Made by a program: the position numbers and the translations under genes
Source of the DNA: UMGS1052 sp045580005
Lineage (GTDB): Bacteria; Bacillota; Clostridia; Oscillospirales; CAG-382
Reading direction: 5' to 3'
NCBI GenBank assembly: GCA_045580005.1
Contig: JAZNMZ010000041.1
Coordinates: 1-55,489 of the forward strand
Length of the DNA: 55,489 nucleotides
The notes under the pieces: generated by a model
Database searches by the model: none
What the model was told of the DNA's origin: nothing
What the model saw: only the letters and a program-made list of their open reading frames with translations
Part shown: positions 40,779-49,910 of the stretch, piece after piece
How positions within the stretch are numbered: the first letter of the stretch is position 1
How the letters are laid out: every line of letters begins with the position of its first letter

Positions 40779-41873
40779 TTATCTTTCAAGCAGCTCGATT
40801 GCAAGCTCTGCGTTGCGTTCTGCCGCCTCACGGAGCGACACAAGAGCTTTTTGTATATCGTCGCGTCTCTCATCTATCTGCGACATAAGTATGTCGAGAA
40901 GTCCTGTGAGCTCGTCAGAGTCGAGTCTTTCCACATCGGCACAGAGCGGCTGGTTTATCGACTTTACAAACGCCGTAATCTTGGGATCATAAGACAGCGC
41001 AATAACAGGCACGCCAAGCGCTGTTGCGTAAATCAGCGTGTGCAGTCTCATTCCAACTGTAAGCTTTGAGTGCGCGATAATCGCAAATATATCGCCAACC
41101 TCAAGGGGTTTATCAATAATACAGCTCCCGGTTTTCATAAGCGCCATTATTCTTTTTGATATCGCAGTGTCGTGCGGATACTGCATAGGCACAAAGATTG
41201 GCAGAACGCCGTACTTCTGCGACATTTCATCGCATAGCTTTGCAACCTTTTGTTCAAACTCCGGTTCCGAATTTTTCCACGCCCGCACAGACACGATGGC
41301 AAAATCCTTGCCCTCTGTCGCACCTGCCTCAGCGAGAAGCTCGCCTCCAGAGCGCAGGTCATCGAAGTGTAGGGTGAATGCCGGATCTGCCGTTATTATA
41401 ATCTTAGGTTTTGTGACGCCTATATTCTGAAGCTCAATGTCCGAGTTGTCATCGCGAAGTGTAATAAGATCGACCTTATCAAGCACCTTTTTTGTAAGCT
41501 TTCTCGCAAAGGGTCTGAATAGAGGTCCTATGCCATTGGCATAGAGCATAACCTTTGTCTTACTGCAAAGGGCAAGCCATATTACCGAAAGATAGTACAG
41601 CAACGACTTGCAGCTTGTCGCATCCTGAAGCAGGCTGCCCCCACCGAAAATCAGAAGGTCGCTTTTTGCAAAAATGCGCGCAAGCTTGAAGAAGTTGTAT
41701 CTGTATACAGAGTTTACATTATATGCGCTGGCTGTCTGCTTTGGAGTCTTTGACAAAACGGTTATGTCTGTATCCGGTCGTTTTTTGCGGATTATTTCAA
41801 CTATTGCGCGAAGCAGAGCTTCGTCACCACTATTGGCAAATCCATGATAGCCGGAAATAACTATTTTTTTCAT
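40779..41873 (-). CDS. csaB: Polysaccharide pyruvyl transferase CsaB
   Basis: 364 residues. The N terminus KIVISGYHGFANSGDEALL is the hallmark of CsaB-type pyruvyl transferases, followed by LLIFGGGSLLQDATS, MLYANGIGPL, LRDDNSDIELQNIGV and VGMRLHTLIYATALGVPVIALSYDPK. It adds ketal pyruvate from PEP to a cell-wall polysaccharide, the modification that SLH-domain surface proteins bind in Bacillus. It is the third gene after murJ and DUF5693 on the same strand, 38 bases after the DUF5693 stop, which points to secondary cell-wall polymer assembly. No SLH domain is visible in the window's two giant secreted proteins. Confidence 0.93.
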   Translation of the reverse strand: MKKIVISGYHGFANSGDEALLRAIVEIIRKKRPDTDITVLSKTPKQTASAYNVNSVYRYNFFKLARIFAKSDLLIFGGGSLLQDATSCKSLLYYLSVIWLALCSKTKVMLYANGIGPLFRPFARKLTKKVLDKVDLITLRDDNSDIELQNIGVTKPKIIITADPAFTLHFDDLRSGGELLAEAGATEGKDFAIVSVRAWKNSEPEFEQKVAKLCDEMSQKYGVLPIFVPMQYPHDTAISKRIMALMKTGSCIIDKPLEVGDIFAIIAHSKLTVGMRLHTLIYATALGVPVIALSYDPKITAFVKSINQPLCADVERLDSDELTGLLDILMSQIDERRDDIQKALVSLREAAERNAELAIELLER

Positions 41874-41911
41874 ATAACAATTTTCGTTTCCTTTTTAGCG
41901 TATTTTAAACC

Positions 41912-43942
41912 TTAATTTTTGCCTGCCCTGCGGTATATTGCCTTTACCGCAAAGACGAGCGCAAGATTCAGAATATAAGCTGCTGCGGCAACAACCACAC
42001 CGAGCAAAAGCCCGTTTAAAACTCTCTGGTATATTGTCACAGCATCGGTAAACACATGGCAGAAGCTGTTTGATATGGATGCTGCAAGTATTGCCGTTCC
42101 GCACGCAAGCACTGTCTGTACAAGCTTGAGGTCGGTCTTTTTAATATAGTAAACAAGAAGCGCCGCGCACGGATAGCCGATAAGGAATTCCTTTGTCCTC
42201 GGTCTAGCAGTAAACACCTCTGTAATAAACGAGCGCATACCACTCTCAAGAGAGCTGATTGTGTTTACATTTCCGCTGCGCAAAAGGTAAATGTACGCAA
42301 CAACGCCGATAGCGCCTGCAATCAGCACCCAATAGACCTTTATATCGGCAAAGAGCACCTTTTTTATATCCCTGGTTATGTCATCCACACTGCTCACAAA
42401 CATCAGGCAAAATACAATGGCACTGTAAATTATCGGCACAAATAGCGAGAGCTTGATTCCTCTGAAGATGCTGTTGTTGATATGATAGTCAAGTCCAGAA
42501 AGAAGCGACGATATCACGAGCCCACCTGCAGACATAACTGCCACAAGTACCGCCAGCACAATAAGTATAAGCGGAATAGTGTGGAGCTTTCCCGAAAGCT
42601 TCTTGATAAGATAGAACATCAAGGTCATACCAAAGCACGGCATAATTACCGCCCACACCGTCGAATACAAGGTCAAAAGTCCCTGTGGCATGACAAAGCT
42701 TACGGCAAAAGCAAACACTGCAATAATAAAGCCTGCCACCGTGAGCTTTACATTTTCTTTATCTATGAGCATCATATATGCAAGCAGCGCAAGAAGCACC
42801 ATGACAGGTGCAGCAAGGGCGTTTGCAAGAGTGAGATTGACATCATAGTTATACTCGCTCACCTCGCCGTTTACCGTGTAGCCGAGAGAGGTAATCTTGT
42901 TTATATACTCTTTTGCCGCCTTATATGTGTAACCGTTTAGTGTGTCAAAATCGGTATTCTTGATAGAAATCTGAGTCACTGTGATAAATCTCATATTTCT
43001 GTCAACTGTAGAGTTGAGGTGCTGATGGTATCTGAACATATAGTTGGTACTGTCAGCGTTTGTGCAGTCGTAGGTTTCGTATGAGCGAAGTACCTTTTTG
43101 CTGTTATCGGCAAAAATCTTCGAATAACCCATCGTCTTCTCATTTGAGAGCTGGTTTGTGTTCTCGGTAACAACAAGGGTAAGGTTGTTGTTCTTTATAA
43201 GGTCAGATATTCCCTCATAGTTGGCGCTGCCATCCTCGCCCTCTTTTGCAACCTTGATAGAGTCGCGGATATTGAAATACTTTACATTATACTCGTCGAT
43301 TATCTTCTGAATATTGTCTAAATATCCAGTGTTCCTGCAGTTCTGCACCTTAAGTACAAGGCAGATATCAAATCCGCCGTCGCGAAGCATATCGAGATCT
43401 CTTTTTTCATAGCCGAGAATAAGGTCATGTGTTGGAAGCGTTCCATCATATATGCAGAATACTCTTGTGTCGGGGGTTTCCTCCAGAATTATCTGCACAT
43501 ACTCGTCATCAGAATATCTTGACGAGAGGCTTTCCAAAACAAATTCCGCAGCATAGTCGCTCTTTGTGATAAGCAGCTGGCTGTCGTAGTTTACCTCGGG
43601 GTAATTTTCTTCGATAACTCTTGCAATATCAAGCGACTCGTCATCGTACTTGTGGCGCAGTGTGTTGTACTTGATATTTGTAACATCGCCTCTTGCCACC
43701 ATTGAGTTTACATTTTCCGGAGAAAGCGACACAGTCGTCACGCCAATTTCCTTGTAGTCGGCAAGGAGTTCAGCTAGCCTATCGGACGGAAATTTATTCT
43801 TAAGGTCATTGTAGTAAAGAGAAACCACAACATTGTCATTTGCGCTCTCGTTTTTCACTCTCTGCGCAAATGTGGGTATCTGAGCAAGCACCAGTATCAG
43901 CGCCACAAGAGCTACAATAATCTTGCATAGATTCTTTTTCAT
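41912..43942 (-). CDS. DUF5693 family membrane protein
   Basis: 676 residues from ATG 43942, with CGGAGG 7 bases upstream. An N-terminal signal anchor (KIIVALVALILVLAQIPTF) is followed by a long extracellular part (about 30-375). Its opening, VVVSLYYNDLKNKFPSDRLAELLADYKEIGVTTVSLSPE, is the diagnostic start of DUF5693. About eight membrane segments fill 380-670. The family is regularly encoded beside csaB in Clostridia and Bacilli, as here, and is assumed to take part in export or assembly of pyruvylated cell-wall polymer. No enzymatic residues can be named. Confidence 0.85.
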   Translation of the reverse strand: MKKNLCKIIVALVALILVLAQIPTFAQRVKNESANDNVVVSLYYNDLKNKFPSDRLAELLADYKEIGVTTVSLSPENVNSMVARGDVTNIKYNTLRHKYDDESLDIARVIEENYPEVNYDSQLLITKSDYAAEFVLESLSSRYSDDEYVQIILEETPDTRVFCIYDGTLPTHDLILGYEKRDLDMLRDGGFDICLVLKVQNCRNTGYLDNIQKIIDEYNVKYFNIRDSIKVAKEGEDGSANYEGISDLIKNNNLTLVVTENTNQLSNEKTMGYSKIFADNSKKVLRSYETYDCTNADSTNYMFRYHQHLNSTVDRNMRFITVTQISIKNTDFDTLNGYTYKAAKEYINKITSLGYTVNGEVSEYNYDVNLTLANALAAPVMVLLALLAYMMLIDKENVKLTVAGFIIAVFAFAVSFVMPQGLLTLYSTVWAVIMPCFGMTLMFYLIKKLSGKLHTIPLILIVLAVLVAVMSAGGLVISSLLSGLDYHINNSIFRGIKLSLFVPIIYSAIVFCLMFVSSVDDITRDIKKVLFADIKVYWVLIAGAIGVVAYIYLLRSGNVNTISSLESGMRSFITEVFTARPRTKEFLIGYPCAALLVYYIKKTDLKLVQTVLACGTAILAASISNSFCHVFTDAVTIYQRVLNGLLLGVVVAAAAYILNLALVFAVKAIYRRAGKN

Positions 43943-43960
43943 AATATTTCCTCCGATTTC

Positions 43961-45454
43961 TTAGTTTCCGGGCTTTCTTATCAAAGCCTTATGAAGTCTG
44001 AGCACAAATGCCGCCACAACATAAACAATTCCGCAGACAGCAATAGGCACTATAAAGAGAAGTTTGTGATCAACAAGTGCAGGCGCAAGCAGTCTGAACA
44101 GCAGGTACACAAGCACTGCCGCAACACCCGACACAAATACCTTTGCGATATTTATAAGAACATCCTTTGTAAAGCAGTTGCCGACAACCCTGTGCAGCAG
44201 CACAAACGAGGTGACAGCATAAAGTGTCAGAAGCACAGCTGTTGACGCCGCCGCAAAGGTTGTGCCGTATACCGGAACAAGTGCCGCGTCAACCACAATC
44301 TTGGCTGCCACGACAAGGACAGTCCCCACAACTGTAAAAGCATATTTTGACGCAAGATAGAATATCTTGTTCAAGAGCTCCTGTGCAAGATAGCCGAGTA
44401 TACCGAGGCTATAAAGAGCAAAGGCTGCAGCTGTTGCGACAGTTGATTCGTGGGTAAACTCGCCTCTTTCGTACACAAGGCTGATTATCTGACCGCCGAA
44501 CAGACATACGACAAGCAGGAAAGGAACAAAAACGGCAAACATAACAGTGAAGATATATCCGACAAGTCCTCCTACATACTCCTTTTTGCCCTCTTCGTAG
44601 TTCTTTGAAATTGACGGAAAGACAACCGACGACATCGCAACGACAAACACGCTCGAGATTGTTACAAACAGGTTTGACGCATAGTTGAGAATAGAAACCA
44701 TTCCGTCATCGCCGCTCACAAACGCCTTATCTATAATAAAGCAGAGCTGGAACATCATATTTGACAAGAATATCCACCAAATACTCATATCGGCTTTTGT
44801 TTTGTTGAGCTTTACTACTGCCTTTGGATGGTAGAAGAAGCGATAACCTTTTTTATAAAAATCGGGCAGCTGGATTACGATATGCAAAAACCATCCGATT
44901 GTGGTAACAATGCCGATCTGCTCGATAGTAACGCCCTTTATAAATAGGGAAGCAATAATAATTGCATTATATGGCAGGCTCACGATTGACGGGATAAAGA
45001 ACACGCGCTTATTCTGCAACACACCCGAAATGATGTATGCTATCGCCACAAAGATAAAGGACGGGAGCATGATATATGTCATTCTCACAGCTAGCTCAAA
45101 TTCCTCTCCGGTGGCATTGGGGAGCAATATTCTCGCAAGCACTCGCGCTCCCGCATAAAGGGCAGCTGTCGCAAGCAAAAGGTAAAACAGAGACTTCTGC
45201 AAAAATCTTGACACATAGAGCTTTTCACGCTCGTCTCCAGAGTTTTCTTCTTTGTTCAAATTCATTATAACTCTTGTCGAAAGAGCCACACCGATACCCG
45301 TGAATACAAGTGTAACAATACCGAAAATCTGGAAATAAATATCTGAGCTTACACTTGTTCCGTAAAAGTTCGCAAAAAAGATATCTCGTGAAAAGCCTAC
45401 TATTTTTGCAAGCACAATTCCCAAAACTACAAGTATATATGAGTTGCTGTTCAT
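43961..45454 (-). CDS. murJ: MurJ/MviN-type lipid II flippase
   Basis: 497 residues from ATG 45454, with GGAGG 4-5 bases upstream; the longer frame to 45487 lacks such a site. About 14 hydrophobic helices are seen. The N-terminal pattern ILVVLGIVLAKIVGFSRDIFFANFYGTSVSSDIYF and the segment SVVFPSISKNYEEGKKEYV are typical of MviN/MurJ proteins of the MOP superfamily, which flip lipid-linked precursors across the membrane. The linkage to DUF5693 and csaB suggests that this copy may handle a secondary cell-wall polymer precursor rather than lipid II (inference). It is the first gene of the unit, with its own promoter. Confidence 0.9.
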   Translation of the reverse strand: MNSNSYILVVLGIVLAKIVGFSRDIFFANFYGTSVSSDIYFQIFGIVTLVFTGIGVALSTRVIMNLNKEENSGDEREKLYVSRFLQKSLFYLLLATAALYAGARVLARILLPNATGEEFELAVRMTYIMLPSFIFVAIAYIISGVLQNKRVFFIPSIVSLPYNAIIIASLFIKGVTIEQIGIVTTIGWFLHIVIQLPDFYKKGYRFFYHPKAVVKLNKTKADMSIWWIFLSNMMFQLCFIIDKAFVSGDDGMVSILNYASNLFVTISSVFVVAMSSVVFPSISKNYEEGKKEYVGGLVGYIFTVMFAVFVPFLLVVCLFGGQIISLVYERGEFTHESTVATAAAFALYSLGILGYLAQELLNKIFYLASKYAFTVVGTVLVVAAKIVVDAALVPVYGTTFAAASTAVLLTLYAVTSFVLLHRVVGNCFTKDVLINIAKVFVSGVAAVLVYLLFRLLAPALVDHKLLFIVPIAVCGIVYVVAAFVLRLHKALIRKPGN

Positions 45455-45498
45455 ACTTCCTCCAATCACACCGCCATCATATCTCATTATATCAAATT

Positions 45499-45527
45499 AT
45501 TATACAGTTTTTGCCATGCTTTTTCAA
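45499..45527 (-). promoter_or_regulatory. Promoter of the murJ-DUF5693-csaB unit
   Basis: Read on the minus strand: TTGAAA (45527-45522), 17 bases, and TATAAT (45504-45499), 44 bases before the murJ start codon. Confidence 0.65.
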
Positions 45528-45570
45528 GCGATTTGTATGTCTTTTTTTAAAATTATATATAAATGAGAAA

Positions 45571-45605
45571 AAAGAGAGCAACACAAGTGTGTTACTCTCA
45601 ATTTT
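45571..45605 (-). terminator. Terminator of the rpoBC operon
   Basis: On the minus strand GAGAGTAACAC pairs with GTGTTGCTCTC (one U-G pair) around ACTT, followed by TTTTTTC. It begins directly after the rpoC stop codon. Confidence 0.85.
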
Positions 45606-48600
45606 TTATTCTTCGTCTGTCGAGTCGTCAGCTTCCGATTCTTCAGTCACTTCGTCTGCTGATGTTTCATCTGCCGCTTCTTCGTCCTCATAGAGTTCGT
45701 CAAAAGCATCTTCAGCCTGGTAATCTGCATCACCGTCTTCCTCAGAGAATCTGTCAGCTATGTCTTCAGCCGCTTCCTCCTTGGGAACCTTGACAACAGG
45801 AACCTCTTCCTTGTCAACAGGTTCGGGAGCAAAGAGCTCGCCGTCTTCCTTGTCGCGGATTTCTATATCACGGTAGATCTGCATACCTGTACCTGCAGGA
45901 ATAAGCTTACCGATAAGGACATTTTCCTTAAGACCGAGAAGCGGATCTTCCTTACCCTTGATTGCAGCCTCTGTAAGAACCTTTGTTGTTTCCTGGAATG
46001 ATGCTGCAGAAAGGAATGATTCTGTAGAAAGAGAAGCCTTTGTAATACCCAGAAGCATAGGAGAAGCCACTGCAGGGGCAATACCTGTCTCGCCTGCCTC
46101 GAGGCGCTTTTCTATCTCTTTGTTTGCAGCCATAAAGTCGTTTCTGCTGATTACAGAGCCGATAAGGAGGTCTGTGCTACCCGCTGCTTCGACCTTGACT
46201 TTTCTTGTCATCTGGCGTGCAATAGTTTCGATATGCTTGTCGTTGATTTCAACACCCTGGAGTGCGTAAACCTTCTGAACTTCCTTGATGATGTATTCAT
46301 ACACAGCATCAAGACCGTTGATTCTGACAATATCGGCAGGACTCATAAGACCCTCTGTAATAGACTGGCCTCTGTATACAGTGTCACCCTTGGCAACGAT
46401 AACTCTTGTGCCCAGAGGAATGTTGTATTCAAATGGCTTGTTATTAATCTGTTCGATTACATCCTTTGCAAGAGTCTGTTTTTCAAGATCGGAAAGAACA
46501 CGCGAGATTGTTACTCTGCGTACTTTCTTATCCTCAACGATAGAGGTAACCTCACCATCGCAGTCAGATACAACGCTTGTCTTCTTGGGTCTTCTTGCTT
46601 CAAAGAGCTCTTCAACTCGGGGAAGACCCTGAGTAATATCTCCGCCGGCAATACCACCCGTATGGAATGTTCTCATTGTAAGCTGTGTACCGGGCTCACC
46701 GATAGACTGAGCAGCAATGATACCAACAGATTCACCCACATTTACAGGCATACCCGACGAGAGGTCTGAGCCATAACAGTGTACACAAACGCCGTGCTTT
46801 GACAGGCAGTTGAGTACAGACCGGATATTTACTCTTGTTATGCGGTGATCGGGGTTTTCTCTCTGGTTTGTAGCAACGATAGCGTTAGCCTGGTCTTCCG
46901 AAATCATCGTATTGTCTGCAACAATAACCTCGCCTGTCATCGGATCAACTACATCACCGATAACAAATCTGCCGATAAGACGCAGATCAAGTGCTTCAAT
47001 CTTTTCCTTGCCCTCGGCAATCTCTGATACCCAAAGACCGTCCTTGGCACCACAGTCAACCTCGCGGATAATAACATCCTGGGCAACATCAACAAGTCTT
47101 CTTGTAAGGTAACCTGAGTCGGCTGTTCTGAGCGCTGTATCGGCAAGACCTTTACGCGCACCACGGGCAGCGATAAAGTATTCCAAAATGTTAAGACCTT
47201 CACGGAAGTTAGCTTTGATAGGAAGCTCAATTGTCTGACCGGATGTGGAAGCCATAAGACCACGCATACCGGCGAGCTGTCTGATCTGCTTGATAGAGCC
47301 TCGAGCTCCGGATACAGCCATCATTCTGATGTTGTTGAACTCATCCAGGTTTGCAGTAAGAGCGTTTGCAACATCGTTTGTTGCTGTTTCCCAGATTTTG
47401 ATAACTCTCTGGCGTCTGCCCTCGTCGGTAAGAAGACCCTTGTTGTAGAGCTTGGAAATAAGCGCTACCTGCTTTTCGCTCTCCTCGATGATTACTTTCT
47501 TCTGAGGAGGTACTGTCATATCAGATACAGAGATAGAAATAGCAGCTCTTGTAGAGTACTTATAGCCTGTGTCCTTGATAAAGTCAAGAACCTCTGCTGT
47601 CTTTGATATGCCGTGATATTTGATACAGCTGTCGATAATTTTACCAAGCTCATCCTTTGTTACAACCTTGTTTATTTCAAGGTCGAACATATTGCTCTCG
47701 TTTCTTTCAACGAAATGGAGATCCTGAGGAATTGAGCGGTTGAATATCATTCGTCCGAGTGTTGCGTCAATAATGCCGCTGCGAACGCTGCCGTCTTCCA
47801 TTGTCTTTGTAACACGGACTTTCATAGGTGCATGGAGTCCAAGTTCACCGTTAGCATACGCCATCATAGCCTCGTCAAAGTCCTTGAAGTACTTGCCCTC
47901 ACCCTTTTCGTCGTGCTTAACAATTGTGAGATAGTAAGAACCGAGAACCATGTCCTGTGTAGGAACAGTTACAGCGTGACCGTTAACCGGCTTTAATAGG
48001 TTGTTTGCAGAAAGCATAAGGAATCTCGCTTCTGCCTGTGCCTCTGATGAAAGAGGTACATGAACAGGCATCTGGTCGCCGTCGAAGTCGGCGTTAAAAG
48101 CTGTACATACAAGAGGATGGAGCTTGATTGCGCGTCCCTCAACGAGTACAGGCTCGAATGCCTGTATAGAAAGTCTGTGAAGTGTAGGAGCACGATTGAG
48201 AAGCACGGGATGATCCTTGATTACATATTCAAGAGCGTCCCACACCTCTGTGTTTACTCTTTCCACCTTCTTCTTTGCGTCCTTGATGTTTGTAGCCTTG
48301 CCTGTTTCAACAAGACGCTTCATAACAAACGGCTTAAACAGCTCGAGTGCCATTTCCTTAGGAAGACCGCACTGATAAATCTTGAGGTTAGGACCTACAA
48401 CGATAACCGAACGGCCCGAGTAGTCAACACGCTTACCGAGAAGATTCTGACGGAAGCGTCCCTGCTTACCTCTGAGCATTTCAGAAAGTGACTTGAGGGC
48501 TCTGTTGCTGGGACCCGTAACAGGTCTGCCGCGTCTGCCGTTGTCTATAAGTGCGTCAACAGCCTCCTGGAGCATACGCTTTTCGTTTCTGATAATGATA

Positions 48601-49775
48601 TCAGGTGCCTGGAGCTCCATAAGTCTTTTAAGACGATTGTTTCTGTTTATAACTCTTCTGTACAGGTCGTTGAGGTCTGATGTTGCAAAACGACCGCCGT
48701 CGAGCTGCACCATAGGACGGATATCCGGAGGAATAACCGGGATAGCATCGAGTATCATCCACTCGGGCTTGTTGCCTGACTGCTTGAAAGACTCAACAAC
48801 TTCAAGGCGCTTTACTATCTTGATTCTCTTCTGTCCTGTCGACGCTTCAAGCTCCTGCTTGAGCTGTGCGTCCTGCCATGCAAGGTTATTAACCCATGCA
48901 GACTTGTCGGCAATAATAGAGGGAACAGCGTCAATGCCGTTTTCGTAAACATAAGCGTCAAAGAGTTCTTCAACATACTTTGAGCCTGTCTTTACAACTA
49001 TCGGCTTTGACTGGTGTTCAAGATTGTATCTTGCAATCTTTGTTCTGAATACTGTACGGGATACCACCTCGCCCATCTCGAATGCTTCGCACTCTGCGGG
49101 ATCGGCAATAACATATATACGCTTCGCAAGGAAATCAAAGAGCTTTGATCTTGAAAGCCCTGTCACTCTTGAGAAATCGTCTGCATTGAGCTTCATATAT
49201 TCGTCGTATCTTTCGAAGTCAAATTCCGAGAGAAGCTCCTTGATAGCCTCTGCGCCCATTTCTGCATAGAAATCGTCCTCATACTTCTCGCGGTAGTCGA
49301 GATACTCACGGTCTGTAAGAAGCTGCTTCTTGGAAAGCTGTGTATCCTCGCCGGGATCTACAACTATATACTGAGCAAAGTAGAGAACCTTTTCAAGAAG
49401 TCTGGGTGAAATATCAAGAAGAAGTCCCATTCTTGACGGAATCGCTCTGAAATACCAGATATGAGAAACAGGAGCTGCAAGCTCGATGTGTCCCATTCTC
49501 TCTCTTCTTACCTTGTTGGTTGTGATTTCAACATGACACTTCTCGCAGACCTTACCCTTGTATCTTACTCTCTTGTACTTTCCGCAATGACATTCCCAGT
49601 CCTTCATCGGGCCAAAGATTCTTTCGCAGAAAAGACCGTCGCGTTCGGGCTTTAAGGTTCTGTAATTTATTGTTTCGGGCTTCTTTACCTCGCCGTGCGA
49701 CCATGAGCGTATCATGTCGGAGGAAGCAAGACCGATTTTTATTTTGTCGAATTCATTATGTTCCATCTGGTTCAT
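45606..49775 (-). CDS. rpoC: RNA polymerase beta' subunit
   Basis: 1389 residues from ATG 49775, with AAAGGAG about 13 bases upstream. It forms the polymerase clamp and active centre. Zinc ligands appear in CHCGKYKRVRYKGKVCEKCH. The catalytic triple-Asp loop is FNADFDGDQM. Trigger-loop and bridge-helix regions include GARKGLADTALRTADSGYLTRRLVDVAQD and QSIGEPGTQLTMRTFHTGGIA. It lacks the large insertions of Proteobacteria, yet it is longer than typical for Firmicutes because the last 60-75 residues form a highly acidic tail (Asp/Glu about half, one Arg in the last 57). It lies downstream of rpoB with a 135-base gap that shows GC-rich repeats. Confidence 0.98.
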   Translation of the reverse strand: MNQMEHNEFDKIKIGLASSDMIRSWSHGEVKKPETINYRTLKPERDGLFCERIFGPMKDWECHCGKYKRVRYKGKVCEKCHVEITTNKVRRERMGHIELAAPVSHIWYFRAIPSRMGLLLDISPRLLEKVLYFAQYIVVDPGEDTQLSKKQLLTDREYLDYREKYEDDFYAEMGAEAIKELLSEFDFERYDEYMKLNADDFSRVTGLSRSKLFDFLAKRIYVIADPAECEAFEMGEVVSRTVFRTKIARYNLEHQSKPIVVKTGSKYVEELFDAYVYENGIDAVPSIIADKSAWVNNLAWQDAQLKQELEASTGQKRIKIVKRLEVVESFKQSGNKPEWMILDAIPVIPPDIRPMVQLDGGRFATSDLNDLYRRVINRNNRLKRLMELQAPDIIIRNEKRMLQEAVDALIDNGRRGRPVTGPSNRALKSLSEMLRGKQGRFRQNLLGKRVDYSGRSVIVVGPNLKIYQCGLPKEMALELFKPFVMKRLVETGKATNIKDAKKKVERVNTEVWDALEYVIKDHPVLLNRAPTLHRLSIQAFEPVLVEGRAIKLHPLVCTAFNADFDGDQMPVHVPLSSEAQAEARFLMLSANNLLKPVNGHAVTVPTQDMVLGSYYLTIVKHDEKGEGKYFKDFDEAMMAYANGELGLHAPMKVRVTKTMEDGSVRSGIIDATLGRMIFNRSIPQDLHFVERNESNMFDLEINKVVTKDELGKIIDSCIKYHGISKTAEVLDFIKDTGYKYSTRAAISISVSDMTVPPQKKVIIEESEKQVALISKLYNKGLLTDEGRRQRVIKIWETATNDVANALTANLDEFNNIRMMAVSGARGSIKQIRQLAGMRGLMASTSGQTIELPIKANFREGLNILEYFIAARGARKGLADTALRTADSGYLTRRLVDVAQDVIIREVDCGAKDGLWVSEIAEGKEKIEALDLRLIGRFVIGDVVDPMTGEVIVADNTMISEDQANAIVATNQRENPDHRITRVNIRSVLNCLSKHGVCVHCYGSDLSSGMPVNVGESVGIIAAQSIGEPGTQLTMRTFHTGGIAGGDITQGLPRVEELFEARRPKKTSVVSDCDGEVTSIVEDKKVRRVTISRVLSDLEKQTLAKDVIEQINNKPFEYNIPLGTRVIVAKGDTVYRGQSITEGLMSPADIVRINGLDAVYEYIIKEVQKVYALQGVEINDKHIETIARQMTRKVKVEAAGSTDLLIGSVISRNDFMAANKEIEKRLEAGETGIAPAVASPMLLGITKASLSTESFLSAASFQETTKVLTEAAIKGKEDPLLGLKENVLIGKLIPAGTGMQIYRDIEIRDKEDGELFAPEPVDKEEVPVVKVPKEEAAEDIADRFSEEDGDADYQAEDAFDELYEDEEAADETSADEVTEESEADDSTDEE

Positions 49776-49910
49776 TAATAAAATACCGCTCCTTTATAAA
49801 TCTATTTTGATTTGCCGGTGTGTGGCACCGGAGCTGCGGAATTTTTCGATTATGAGCATACCGCTCACGCGGTACGCCCGAGTAATCTACATTTCCGGCG
49901 CTGTGAGGAT

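Noticed and set aside
49776..49910. Small RNA or riboregulator between rpoB and rpoC
   Set aside because: The gap has a few GC-rich inverted repeats but no recognised RNA family and no promoter, and it is probably just a spacer with secondary structure.
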